From Chitinilyticum litopenaei DSM 21440 (GTDB lineage Bacteria > Pseudomonadota > Gammaproteobacteria > Burkholderiales > Chitinibacteraceae), in NCBI RefSeq assembly GCF_000428145.1, contig NZ_ATZJ01000040.1, forward strand, positions 1-41,217: 41,217 bases of DNA. The letters are read 5' to 3'. Shown piece by piece: positions 1-8,344 of the stretch. The position numbers and the translations under genes are program-made. Position 1 is the stretch's first letter; each line of letters begins with the position of its first letter. Under the pieces are notes generated by a model, which saw only the letters and a program-made list of their open reading frames with translations, did no database searches and had not been told where the DNA came from.

Positions 1-2562
1 CGCGACGCTGGCGTGCTCGTGCGCTTGTTCGAGCAGGAAGCCGTCGGCATCCCACTGATAGCGGGTGCGGCTGACGCTCTGGCCGTCGCTGCCGTGGCGC
101 TGGCGTTCGAGCAGCTCGCCGCCGGGGGCATGCCGGTACTGCAGGCTGGTCTGGTCGGGGCGCTGTTCGCGTTCCAGCCGACCGCCTGCGGCGTAGGCGA
201 AGCGGTATTCGAGCTGGCCATGCTGCAAGCGGCAAAGCTGCAGCAGGGCATCGTATTCGGCGACGGTATCGTGGCCGCCTTCGTCGGTGTAGCGGTGCAG
301 CAGGCCGCGCGGGGTGTAGCGCCAGTGCCGCAGCTGGCCATTGGCGTTGCGATGGCGCAGTGGCTGGCCGAGCGCGTTGTAGTCGAATTGCTCGCGGCTG
401 CCGTCGGGATGCTGGATCTGGCTGAGCTGGCCCAGCTCGTCGTAGTGCAGCAGGGTGGTTTCGCCCAGTGCGTTGCTGTGGCTGCTCAGTTGTCCCCGGC
501 TGTCATAGCTGTAGCGGGTGAGCTTGCCGGAGCAGTCGGTGTAGGCGAGCAATTCCCCGCGGGGGCCCCAGTCGTAGCGGGTGGTGTTGCCCTTGGCGTC
601 AGTGATGGCACTGGGGCCGAAGGGGTTTTCCCAGTGCCAGGTGGTTTGCTGGCCTAGCGGATCGGTGCTGCGCAGGATGACGCCGGTGACGGGTTCGTAC
701 TGGTATTGCCAGGTCGCGCCCAGTGCGTCGGTTTCGGTTTGCACGCGCAGGCTGTCGGGGCAATAGCTGCGGCTGACGCTGCGCCCGGAGGGGCTGGTTT
801 CACGGACAACGCGGCCGAGTTCGTCATACTCCAGCAGCCACTGCCGGGGCGTATCTTCGCTATGACCCGGCATGCGCAGGGCGGTGAGCTGGCCGAGTGC
901 ATCGTAGTCAAAGCCATATTGCGCGCCGTCGTAATCCTGGCACCAAAGGATGTCGAGCTGTTCACTCCAGCGCCAGTGGACAGTATGACCTGCGGCATTG
1001 GTGGCGCTGCCGCTGCGCGCGGGGAGGTCGTAGGTGAAGTGGAAATGTTCGCCGTCGCTGGTGGAGTGCTCGACAACACGCGGCAGACCGTCAAAGTCGT
1101 CCCAACGATAGTGGCAGCTCAGGCCCAGTGCATTGTCATGGCGGATAAGCAGGTTGCGGCCCGGGCCATCATCGCCCCAGGCAAAGCGGCGCTGGCAGTT
1201 GTCCTGGGCATCATGGACGGCAGTCAGGCGGGCGTGTTCGTCGTAGTCGTAGCGCACGCGCACGCCGCCGGGGCCGCCGGCTGTTTGTTCCAATGCCGCC
1301 AGCCGGATGACCGGGCCCGACGGCAAGGTGATGCTGTGGTAATGCAGCTGCAGGCGGTTGCCGACACTGTCGCTGATGGCACTCAACTGGCCGTTGTCGT
1401 CGTAATGGTGGCGAATCTGGTGGCCAAGACTGTCCTCGATAATGCTGAGCGCCAGCTGTTCGGGACGCTGCGGGTTGCTTGCAGCAAACAGCCAGTGCGT
1501 GCCATGCAGGTCGGCAATGACCCAGCGACCGTCGTTCAGACGGGCAAGGCTGAACGCTTCGCCGGGTGCGGCAAAGCGTTCGCCGGCTTGCAGCAGCGGC
1601 AGCTTGAAGTCGCGCCCCTGTTCGTCCAGATACAGCAGATGATCCGGTTGCTGGATCAGGCGGCTTTCCCAGGGCAGGCGCCAGCCTTGACCCAGCATGC
1701 TGCTGGCATCGAGCTGGCTGCTGTAGAACCGTGCAACGGCAAGCGGCAGCGGGGCATTCAGTACCAGATCGGTTTCGGCATCAGGATGCAAAATCTTGCG
1801 CCCGGTAGTGATTTCCACCGGATTGCCGACCTGGCCGCCAGCCACACGGCTGGTGGTTACCGCGTTCCCAATTGCCGAGCCGGCCATGCTGCCGCCGACA
1901 CCCGCTGCAATGCCTGTAGCAAATTTGCCCACGCATTTGATGGCGGTTTTGCTGAAAACGCCCGCGAGCTTGCCGCCGACACACTTGATCAGCCCTTTGA
2001 CCAGGGCACCAAGCCCCAGAATCATGGTGGCGTATTCCAGATAGGTGAGCAGTTTGGTGACCAGTTCACGCAATTCGTCCGGTACTTCCGACTGGATATC
2101 CAGATATTGCACCGGGGTGCCATGAATGAAGACATTCCCCGAGCCATCACTGACTTTGGCGTCGCAGGTGGTGCGATCATCCTTGCGGCAGGCTGCCAGT
2201 CGGTGAATGAAGACATTCGGCGAACCTTCGGCCATCAGTTGCTGCGGGCTGTGCTTGTCGCACATGACCTGACTCATGCTGACCAGCGCGGATTTGCGCT
2301 TGTTGGTATAGACGTTGCGGGCGCCTGTGATGATCATGCCCGCCGTGCTGCCAAACATCTTGCCTATCGCTTCTCCTATCGAAGGCAGAGATGGTGCCAG
2401 GCTAGCCAGCAGTGCCATCAGGAAAATGGCGCCCAGGCCGCCTGTGCACACAGTGACGGCCGCAGCAATGATGATGATCGCCGCCAGGACAGCACCGGCA
2501 ATGAAGCCGGCGAGCGCGAAGGTATGCTCGATAGGGTCGTGAATGCGGGCTGCTTCAAACAT
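1..2562 (-). CDS. PAAR-Rhs T6SS effector, C-terminus outside the window
   Basis: The frame stays open from ATG at 2562 to base 1 (854 codons), so this is the N-terminal part of a larger protein. Residues 4-13 fit the prePAAR pattern AARxxDxxxH (AARIHDPIEH). A hydrophobic stretch at about 15-56 should form transmembrane helices. Residues about 113-150 form a PAAR domain with two NVFIH segments and a TTCD motif, the cap that sits on the VgrG tip. From about residue 240 an Rhs-type segment starts (VGNPVEITTGRK, then ARFYSSQLD), followed by YD-repeat sequence to the window edge, e.g. YRHAPGGELLERQ. By family knowledge the Rhs shell encloses a variable C-terminal toxin; that toxin and its immunity gene lie left of base 1. 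It follows the EagR chaperone gene by 24 nt and is the last visible gene of the hcp-vgrG unit. The start has only a weak ribosome binding site. Confidence 0.9.
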   Translation of the reverse strand, partial: MFEAARIHDPIEHTFALAGFIAGAVLAAIIIIAAAVTVCTGGLGAIFLMALLASLAPSLPSIGEAIGKMFGSTAGMIITGARNVYTNKRKSALVSMSQVMCDKHSPQQLMAEGSPNVFIHRLAACRKDDRTTCDAKVSDGSGNVFIHGTPVQYLDIQSEVPDELRELVTKLLTYLEYATMILGLGALVKGLIKCVGGKLAGVFSKTAIKCVGKFATGIAAGVGGSMAGSAIGNAVTTSRVAGGQVGNPVEITTGRKILHPDAETDLVLNAPLPLAVARFYSSQLDASSMLGQGWRLPWESRLIQQPDHLLYLDEQGRDFKLPLLQAGERFAAPGEAFSLARLNDGRWVIADLHGTHWLFAASNPQRPEQLALSIIEDSLGHQIRHHYDDNGQLSAISDSVGNRLQLHYHSITLPSGPVIRLAALEQTAGGPGGVRVRYDYDEHARLTAVHDAQDNCQRRFAWGDDGPGRNLLIRHDNALGLSCHYRWDDFDGLPRVVEHSTSDGEHFHFTYDLPARSGSATNAAGHTVHWRWSEQLDILWCQDYDGAQYGFDYDALGQLTALRMPGHSEDTPRQWLLEYDELGRVVRETSPSGRSVSRSYCPDSLRVQTETDALGATWQYQYEPVTGVILRSTDPLGQQTTWHWENPFGPSAITDAKGNTTRYDWGPRGELLAYTDCSGKLTRYSYDSRGQLSSHSNALGETTLLHYDELGQLSQIQHPDGSREQFDYNALGQPLRHRNANGQLRHWRYTPRGLLHRYTDEGGHDTVAEYDALLQLCRLQHGQLEYRFAYAAGGRLEREQRPDQTSLQYRHAPGGELLERQRHGSDGQSVSRTRYQWDADGFLLEQAHEHASVA

Positions 2563-2586
2563 GATGTTGTTTCACGGATACCGGCC

Positions 2587-3036
2587 TCAGACCGTAGGTG
2601 TATAGCTGGCCAGCAGTGCCTGCCATTGCGCCTGTTCGGCGTCGCTGGGCTTGTGCTGGGATGTGAATGTGAAGACCAGTACCTTGCCGGCATGCGGGCC
2701 TTCGAGAAATGCCAGTCCGGCCTGCTGCTGGTGCAGGAGGCTGCCCTTGATCTTGCCCGGCAGTGTTGCCTTGAGCAGTTCACCGGGTAGCTGGTCGGCT
2801 CCGATCGCGATGGCTTGGCGATCCAGCAATTTGTAGCCTTTGATATGGCTGCTCATTTTGCTGATTTGACGCTCGACATAGCTTGGCAAATCTTCGCCGC
2901 TGTCGAGCCGGTCTCGCGTGATGGTGATGTTGAGCGTGGCGCTTTGCGGGGTGCCGAGGGTGAATACATTGGCGCTATTGTCGTAAAACCCTTCGGGAAG
3001 AGTGAACTGGCCTTCGTTGATGCGATAGTTGCTCAT
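2587..3036 (-). CDS. eagR: EagR-type (DUF1795/DcrB-like) effector chaperone
   Basis: This 149-residue protein has the DcrB/DUF1795 look: an N-terminal NEGQFTLPEGFYDNSANVF segment, a central LDSGEDLPSYVERQI segment and a C-terminal strand-rich half. Proteins of this family (EagR) bind the N-terminal transmembrane helices of prePAAR-containing effectors and keep them soluble until they are loaded on VgrG. The position fits exactly: it lies between vgrG and an Rhs effector that has a prePAAR motif and hydrophobic helices. There is no signal peptide, consistent with a cytoplasmic chaperone. No DUF4123-type adaptor is seen, so EagR is the only visible loading factor. The family call is strong; the pairing with this effector is inferred from adjacency. 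Confidence 0.85.
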   Translation of the reverse strand: MSNYRINEGQFTLPEGFYDNSANVFTLGTPQSATLNITITRDRLDSGEDLPSYVERQISKMSSHIKGYKLLDRQAIAIGADQLPGELLKATLPGKIKGSLLHQQQAGLAFLEGPHAGKVLVFTFTSQHKPSDAEQAQWQALLASYTPTV

Positions 3037-3060
3037 TGTTTGTCTTTTGCGGATTGGCTG

Positions 3061-4836
3061 TTAGGGGTTCAGATCGATGCGATCTGCCTTGAGAAGAATA
3101 TTGCTGGGCGTCATCACGATCTGGCTGCCACCGACTTGCAGAACCAGCTGTGTTTTGGCCGTGATGGTGACGGTTGCCGAGTCGCTGCTGACCAGAATGT
3201 TGCCCTCCGTCACATTGACGGTCATGTCCTTGCGGATTACTTCCTGATGTGCGCCGCCGACATTGATGCTCCGATTGACCTGCACGGTCTGGCTGTCGTT
3301 GTTTTTTACGAGCAAGTTCAGGTCTTTTTCTGCCTGGAAATACACTTCCTCTGCCCCCGTCTTGTCTTCAAAGCGCAGGATGTTGGCGTTATCCGGGCCG
3401 CCGCCGGGGCTGGAACGGCTCATCAGGCCGGATTGCGTCTTGCTGCCGGCATTGCCGAATGGTGCAGGCTGTTCCTCGTTGTACACGCGGCCGGTGATGA
3501 TGGGACGGTCGGCGTCGCCCTCGATGAAGGACACCAGCACTTCCTGGCCGATGCGGGGAATCGACGTCGCGCCCCAGCCCTGGCCGGCCCAGGCGCTGGC
3601 CACGCGCACCCAGCAGCTGGACTTGTCGGTTTTCGGGCCGTAGCGGTCCCAGTGGAACTGGATCTTCACCCGGCCTTTTTCGTCGGTATGGATTTCCTCG
3701 CCCGGCGGGCCGACCACCACCGCCGTCTGCGTGCCCTGCACATAGGGTTTCGGCGTCATGCGCAGCGGGCGAAACGGCGTCTTGGCGGGCTGCACGGTGA
3801 CATGGCACTGGCTGTCGGCCACGCCGGTGCCGGTGGATTCATAGGTGTTTTCTTCGAGCAGCAGATGCTCGCTGGTGATCAGGTATTCCTGGTTCTGATC
3901 GCGGCGGGGGTGATCGATCAGCGTGAACAGCTGCCCGCAGGCCAGGCCCTCGATCGGACCGGCGCCGGTGGCGGTTTCATAGCGCGCCTGCGCGGCTTCC
4001 AGGCGCACGCTGGCGAAGTGCTGGCCGCGCTCGGGCGCGTAATACTCGCTGGGCCACAGGTAGACATCATGCTGGGCTTCCCCGTGTGGTCTGCCTTCGC
4101 TCTGGTTGACCTGCAAATCTGCCGAGGGGCGGAAATAGTCATAGTCGTTGACGGTAAAGCGGGTGCTTTCCACCGTCTTGCCGCAGCGCCAGCGGGCGAA
4201 ATGCTCCTGATCAATGTGCATCCCGCCGTCGAGCGCGCCGTGCTCGAAGGGCAGCACTTCATAGCCGCCGCGCGGCTTGTGGGCGGCGATGCTGTCGGCC
4301 AGCACCAGCACGTGCGCCCCGGCGGAGTGCTCGAAGAAGAAATAGATGCCTTCCTGCTCCAAAAGGCGCATCACGAAGTTGGCATCGGTTTCGCCGGCCT
4401 GCACGCAATAGCGGCGCGGCGGATAGCTTTGCGTGGTGCGGTCTTCAAAGCGGGCAATGCCGTGGTCGGCGAACACCTGCTTGACGATATCCAGCGTGTT
4501 GAGCTTCTGGAACACCTTCCAGTCAGCGGTGCGGGTGAGGAACCACAGCCAGGGGCGCAGCTCGGCTTCGTAGCGGTAGTACTGGCCTTCCTCGCCGGCG
4601 AACACCATGCTGGCGATGTACTGGTGAATGTGGCGCACGCCGCCCTTGGGCAGGTCGATTTCGATGGTGACCGGATGGCCCACCAGCTGATCCAGTGGCA
4701 GATTGGCACTGGGGGAGAGCGCCACGAGCTGGTAATGGCTGATGCTGCTGAGCACCTCGCCGCCGGTGAGGTTGCGGAAGAACAGTTGCGTCTCGGGCAG
4801 CGGGCTGCGCAGGCGGTAGGTGCGGTTATCGAACAT
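3061..4836 (-). CDS. vgrG: T6SS spike protein VgrG (TssI)
   Basis: A 591-residue VgrG of core length. The N-terminal gp27-like part covers roughly residues 1-370 (SPLPETQLFFRNLTGGE; GETDANFVMRLLEQEGIYFF). The gp5-like OB-fold follows, with EIHTDEKGRVKIQFHWDRYG, then CWVRVASAWAGQGWG and IPRIGQEVLVSFIEGDADRP. The C-terminus is the beta-helix needle and stops at LKADRIDLNP, with no toxic extension. VgrG forms the trimeric puncturing spike on top of the Hcp tube and carries PAAR proteins. The next genes are EagR and a PAAR-Rhs protein, so this spike probably delivers that effector. The upstream putative effector-immunity pair ends 63 nt before its start. Confidence 0.95.
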   Translation of the reverse strand: MFDNRTYRLRSPLPETQLFFRNLTGGEVLSSISHYQLVALSPSANLPLDQLVGHPVTIEIDLPKGGVRHIHQYIASMVFAGEEGQYYRYEAELRPWLWFLTRTADWKVFQKLNTLDIVKQVFADHGIARFEDRTTQSYPPRRYCVQAGETDANFVMRLLEQEGIYFFFEHSAGAHVLVLADSIAAHKPRGGYEVLPFEHGALDGGMHIDQEHFARWRCGKTVESTRFTVNDYDYFRPSADLQVNQSEGRPHGEAQHDVYLWPSEYYAPERGQHFASVRLEAAQARYETATGAGPIEGLACGQLFTLIDHPRRDQNQEYLITSEHLLLEENTYESTGTGVADSQCHVTVQPAKTPFRPLRMTPKPYVQGTQTAVVVGPPGEEIHTDEKGRVKIQFHWDRYGPKTDKSSCWVRVASAWAGQGWGATSIPRIGQEVLVSFIEGDADRPIITGRVYNEEQPAPFGNAGSKTQSGLMSRSSPGGGPDNANILRFEDKTGAEEVYFQAEKDLNLLVKNNDSQTVQVNRSINVGGAHQEVIRKDMTVNVTEGNILVSSDSATVTITAKTQLVLQVGGSQIVMTPSNILLKADRIDLNP

Positions 4837-4899
4837 GGCGGGTCTCGGTTGCAGGGCAGTGGGCGTTTAATCGGGTAGCGGTGCTAATGGTTCAGGCGC

Positions 4900-5355
4900 T
4901 CAGGATTTGCTGGGAACGTAGTCGTCGCCCATGTCTTCCCGCCGCCGTTCTTCCCAGCGACGCAGGACGACGTCGGGCCAGTCGCCGGGCTCTTCAAATT
5001 CGGTTTCGCAATAGCGCACGCCATCAATGACCACGGGGTCGGAGACGCGATCCAGCATGCCGGTGACATTGACTGTGAAATAGGCCCAGGGGCGTGCGAA
5101 ACCTTCCGGCAGCAAGCCTTCGCGGCTGGCATAAGCCAGCGGCAAGGCGTCATGGTCCATCGGCAGGCGAATCTGGTCTGCCAGCACCACTTCGCACAGC
5201 GGCAATACCTGGCCGCGTACATTGTGCGGGTCTTGCCCGGCCGGAATTTCAGCTTCGATAAAGTCTTTCAGCTGTTGGGCATAACGCTTGCAGGCAATCG
5301 GGTCGACTTCGGTGAAATTGCCGTTGGCATCAAGCCTGATCAGTTTTCGGTACAT
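4900..5355 (-). CDS. Hypothetical protein, candidate immunity protein for the upstream effector
   Basis: This 151-residue protein is not one I recognise. It has no signal peptide or membrane helix, is acidic overall, and ends in a charged tail (RRWEERRREDMGDDYVPSKS). A GGAG ribosome binding site precedes the ATG, and only 21 nt separate it from the stop of the putative effector gene. In polymorphic toxin systems the gene immediately downstream of a toxin usually encodes its specific immunity protein. On that basis, and on its cytoplasmic nature, I infer immunity against a cytosol-acting toxin. It could instead be a chaperone or adaptor for vgrG, which follows it. The function is inference only. 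Confidence 0.5.
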   Translation of the reverse strand: MYRKLIRLDANGNFTEVDPIACKRYAQQLKDFIEAEIPAGQDPHNVRGQVLPLCEVVLADQIRLPMDHDALPLAYASREGLLPEGFARPWAYFTVNVTGMLDRVSDPVVIDGVRYCETEFEEPGDWPDVVLRRWEERRREDMGDDYVPSKS

Positions 5356-5376
5356 GCTTTTTCTCCAGAATCACGC

Positions 5377-6579
5377 TCAGGGCAGTTTGCTGCCGGTAGC
5401 GACCGGGGGTGTGAACGCCCCGCGATCCGTGACCAGGGTTTGAATCCCGCCACCCGCTTGTTCCCAGCCATTTTGCGTCGTGGGCGCGATTGTAGAGCTG
5501 AAGGTCGTCGTCGGTCGGGTCGCGGTGATTTCCACCACATCAAAGCGCGGCAATTGCTGGCTTTCCAGTGGAATGCCAAGCCGATCGGCAATCTGGTCTC
5601 GGCTCATGCCTTTCAGTGCCGCCACTTCATCCTTGGTGGCCCAGAATGCGCTGCGTGCTCCGGGCATTTCGCCTTCGGGGACCAGTTTGTAGAGTTTTTC
5701 GCCGGGTGAAACTGACGCGGCCTTTGGCACCGTGGAGCCTGAGGCCAGCAACTCCCTGGCTTTGGTGAGTGCCTGAGCCTGGTCCATCCCCTGTTTTTGC
5801 AGCTCGCGGATCAGGTGGCGTCCTTCTTCCAGATCCAGGGGGTTCGTCTTGAGGCCATGCGTGACATAGGAGGCGTAATTGTCGGGGGCCGGCTTGATGC
5901 GCGGAACGGTGGTTTTGGCCAGTGCGGGCATACTCTGGGGAAGCGATCTAGACCCCCGCAGCAGTGTCTTGGCCCCTTGCAGCCCCTTCGCGGCAGCGGC
6001 GGCGCCGGGGATGATGCTGACTACATCAAATGCTGCGCCGGCCACACCCCAGTTGTCATTCGTCTGCCAGGCGACATCGGTTTCGGTGACCCACAGGTCG
6101 ATGGTGTCGATGGGCTGGCTGATGAGGTTGATGGCGCCATGGATGGGCGCTATGCCGCAGCCGACCAGGAAGGGAATGGCGCGGAACGGTGCCTCGATCC
6201 ATTTGCCGTCGAAGGTGGCGAAAGATCCCACGGCCATCTCGGTGCCGTAGTTGCGCACTTCCTTGCGCAGGCGCTCCAGTTTGGCCTGCTTGCGACGCAA
6301 TTCGGCCGCTGCGGCCTGATCGCGCCTGGCCTTTTCTTCCATGCCGCGACGCACCCATTCTTCGGCGGTCAGCTGGGGCTGGCAGGCCAGCACGGCGGCG
6401 CGGCGGCGCGCGTCGTCGGCAAAGGTGCTGGCCGGCGCGCCACCCAGTGCGGCCTGGGCTGCGCAGCTGCGCAGGCCGGTCGGGTCGGGCGACATGCCGC
6501 CATGCAGCTGCGTCAGGCTGCCGTTCGGGCGCGGCTGCGGCAGCAGGCCCAGCGGATCGGGGCTGCGCTGACCTGCCAT
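5377..6579 (-). CDS. Putative T6SS polymorphic-toxin effector
   Basis: A 400-residue protein whose ATG overlaps the tagJ stop by one base (TGATG), so it is probably translationally coupled. The N-terminus carries two short related segments (SPDPLGL, SPDPTGL). A charged helical stretch follows at about 80-130 (MEEKARRDQAAAAELRRKQ). A segment resembling pre-toxin linkers lies near 190 (WGVAGAAFDVVSIIPGAAAA). The last 110 residues form a compact C-terminal domain (GEKLYKLVPEG; SAFWATKDEVAALKG; RFDVVEITATRP; FSSTIAPTTQ; GGGIQTLV). The GGGIQ element recalls NAD-consuming TNT-type toxins, but the other TNT signatures are not evident, so I do not assign an activity. Its position between tagJ and a small gene before vgrG supports an effector-immunity pair. 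A non-toxin structural role is possible. Confidence 0.6.
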   Translation of the reverse strand: MAGQRSPDPLGLLPQPRPNGSLTQLHGGMSPDPTGLRSCAAQAALGGAPASTFADDARRRAAVLACQPQLTAEEWVRRGMEEKARRDQAAAAELRRKQAKLERLRKEVRNYGTEMAVGSFATFDGKWIEAPFRAIPFLVGCGIAPIHGAINLISQPIDTIDLWVTETDVAWQTNDNWGVAGAAFDVVSIIPGAAAAAKGLQGAKTLLRGSRSLPQSMPALAKTTVPRIKPAPDNYASYVTHGLKTNPLDLEEGRHLIRELQKQGMDQAQALTKARELLASGSTVPKAASVSPGEKLYKLVPEGEMPGARSAFWATKDEVAALKGMSRDQIADRLGIPLESQQLPRFDVVEITATRPTTTFSSTIAPTTQNGWEQAGGGIQTLVTDRGAFTPPVATGSKLP

Positions 6580-7373
6580 CAGGCGGCTTCCTGTCCGGTG
6601 GCGCGGAATGTCAGCGTGGCGATTGCCAGCAGGCTGAAATCCGCGTCATCGCTGGCCAGCATGCGCTGGCCCTGGCCGTGCCAGAGTTCGTGGCGGCATT
6701 CGATCCAGTCGGTGGCGCGGCCGAGTGCGTGGCGGTCGTCGCCGTTTTCCGAGCCGGGGTAGCGGGCCGGGATCAGCGCCGGCAGTTCTTCGCCTGCCAC
6801 GGTGGTGATGATGGCCTGGCGCCAGAGCAGATCGAACAGGGTTTGCGGCGGGAAAAAGCGCACTTCGGCCAGCATCTCGGGCGCCAGCCAGTGGTAGTCG
6901 CCGTCGATGATGGCCTCGAAAGCCGGGCCCATGCGCGGGTCGGCGTCAGCCAGCCAGGCGAAGGGCTGGCCATCCAGCTCACCGGCGATGGCCGGCGCTT
7001 CGAGGCAGGCCTCCTGGCGTTCCTGCTGTGCGGCGGCAAAGGCTTTCTGGCGCTCCATGCCCAGGGCGCCAGCCAGGCGCAGCAGCCAGGCGGGGGTGCC
7101 GGCCAGCTGGTGCGGGAAGGCGTCGCCGGCAAAGACCTGCGCGCGCAGCTGCTCGCCGCGAATGGCGCCGCCATAGGTCTGGGCGAAGCGGGTGTAGGCC
7201 TGGTCGGCCTTTTGCAGGTGCTGCAGCTGCTGCTGCGCACGATCCCACTGCCCGCGCGCGCACAGCAGCTGCGCCAGCGCGATGCGGTGTTGCGGATCGG
7301 ACGGCGCATTGCGCACGCGATCCTGGATGTCGGCGAGCTGGTCGGCCAGCGATTGCGGGGAGAGGGTTGTCAT
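6579..7373 (-). CDS. tagJ: T6SS accessory protein TagJ (ImpE/SciE family)
   Basis: This 264-residue protein matches the ImpE/TagJ family in length and order. An N-terminal TPR-like helical region (QHRIALAQLLCARGQWDRAQQQLQHL) is followed by a conserved second half with DADPRMGPAFEAIIDGDYHWL and VRFFPPQTLFDLLWRQA. The protein then continues RYPGSENGDDRHALGRATDW. In Pseudomonas TagJ binds the sheath subunit TssB and modulates interaction with the ClpV unfoldase. It usually lies near tssB/tssC or tssE; here it sits in the cargo unit 2.2 kb downstream of tssC and is coupled to a putative effector gene. No signal peptide is seen, so it is cytoplasmic. Confidence 0.88.
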   Translation of the reverse strand: MTTLSPQSLADQLADIQDRVRNAPSDPQHRIALAQLLCARGQWDRAQQQLQHLQKADQAYTRFAQTYGGAIRGEQLRAQVFAGDAFPHQLAGTPAWLLRLAGALGMERQKAFAAAQQERQEACLEAPAIAGELDGQPFAWLADADPRMGPAFEAIIDGDYHWLAPEMLAEVRFFPPQTLFDLLWRQAIITTVAGEELPALIPARYPGSENGDDRHALGRATDWIECRHELWHGQGQRMLASDDADFSLLAIATLTFRATGQEAA

Positions 7374-7411
7374 TTAATATACTTCGTTTTCTTTGGAGTT
7401 ACGCAGGATTA

Positions 7412-7762
7412 TTATTCAACTGCTATTAATGCTTTCTCGTTTTTTAGGAGGATTAATGTGCCATCCCAGCCTAGAATGTTCTCTTGTTTTATGTCTGATA
7501 ATCTTGTTGTTTTTCCAAGTTTAAATTTGCCTTGATAAAATACTGTTTTGTTTGGGCCTGTTATGTGGCCATGAATGATCTTGTTGCATAGTTTTAGTGT
7601 TATATAAACTTTCCCGTCGCTGCCTCCGACATAGTAGTTCTTGATTGTTGTTTTGCATTTTGTGTCTTCTTCTTTTTTATCAGCTTTTGTTTGTGTTGCT
7701 ATTAGTGATAGTGATAGTGTTAAGCTGATGGCGATGGCTTTCTTATAATTCGTAATTTTCAA
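7412..7762 (-). CDS. AT-rich small secreted protein of unknown function
   Basis: This is a 116-residue product with a clear N-terminal signal sequence (KKAIAISLTLSLSLIATQTKA, probable cleavage after A). A Lys-rich mature part follows with two cysteines (KCKTTI, KLCNKI). The only start is a TTG with a poor ribosome binding site; a stop codon lies just upstream in frame and no internal ATG exists. By eye the gene is under 40% GC, with many AAA, ATA and AAT codons, in a neighbourhood well above 60%, so recent acquisition is likely. It sits between the ankyrin gene and tagJ. A periplasmic immunity protein for an effector is a reasonable guess from location and export; I recognise no family. Confidence 0.55.
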   Translation of the reverse strand: MKITNYKKAIAISLTLSLSLIATQTKADKKEEDTKCKTTIKNYYVGGSDGKVYITLKLCNKIIHGHITGPNKTVFYQGKFKLGKTTRLSDIKQENILGWDGTLILLKNEKALIAVE

Positions 7763-7799
7763 TTCTTAATTGGGTCTGAGGGGTGAGTGAGCGCTGCAT

Positions 7800-8333
7800 T
7801 TACTGCTTCCCTTCCTGGATCGTGCGGGCCAGCAGCTCGGCGATCTCCCGGTGCTCAGCCCGGCCTTTCGCCTGATGCAGCGCGCGGGCGTAGGCAAGCG
7901 CATCTTGTTGCTGGGCGTTTTTCAGGGATGGATTGGCGCCCTGCTTGAGCAGCAGCGCCACTTCATCGGGCCGGCCCGCGAGGATGGACGCATGCAGGGG
8001 CAGCATGCCCCTGACATCGGGCCGGTTGATGTCCAGGCCGCGTGCTTGCAGGAAGGCCAGCATCTCGGCCTTGTCGGCGGCGCTGGCCGAGCCTTGCACG
8101 ACAAATCCCGCGCCAATACCGGCATGCAGCTCAGCTATATCTTCCGGTGTGCCCCGCAATGCGAGCACGTAGCTGCGACAGATCTGCTGCGCAGCGGGAA
8201 TCAGCAGGCTGCCTTCATCGGCGCAGACCAGTGCCTCTTCAATGTCGAGCTGGCTGACGGTATAGGCTGCGCCGGCCAGATAGCAGCCGGCTGCCGCTGC
8301 CAGGCCGCCAATCAGCAGCTTTTTGGCATTCAT
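7800..8333 (-). CDS. Ankyrin-repeat protein with N-terminal membrane anchor or signal
   Basis: A 177-residue protein. Residues 1-25 (KKLLIGGLAAAAGCYLAGAAYTV) are a hydrophobic anchor or uncleaved signal. From about residue 95 at least two ankyrin-type repeats are visible: AFLQARGLDINRPDVRGMLPLHASILAGRPDEVALLLKQG and NPSLKNAQQQDALAYARALHQ, the first with the TPLH-like motif MLPLH. Ankyrin proteins next to T6SS or colicin-like toxin genes are often immunity proteins acting in the periplasm or at the inner membrane. The stop lies 11 nt after the preceding gene's border, so these form one transcription unit with hcp. The immunity role is inferred from family precedent; no adjacent toxin is evident other than the unrecognised gene upstream. 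Confidence 0.7.
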   Translation of the reverse strand: MNAKKLLIGGLAAAAGCYLAGAAYTVSQLDIEEALVCADEGSLLIPAAQQICRSYVLALRGTPEDIAELHAGIGAGFVVQGSASAADKAEMLAFLQARGLDINRPDVRGMLPLHASILAGRPDEVALLLKQGANPSLKNAQQQDALAYARALHQAKGRAEHREIAELLARTIQEGKQ

Positions 8334-8344
8334 GGCGACGTTCC

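Noticed and set aside
706..2790. 694-codon plus-strand frame and other plus-strand frames at 13-2790
   Set aside because: They are antisense to the PAAR-Rhs gene, whose minus-strand frame has clear prePAAR, PAAR and Rhs motifs through base 1.
2815..4878. 687-codon plus-strand frame
   Set aside because: Antisense shadow of vgrG; its translation has no recognisable domain while the minus strand encodes a full VgrG.
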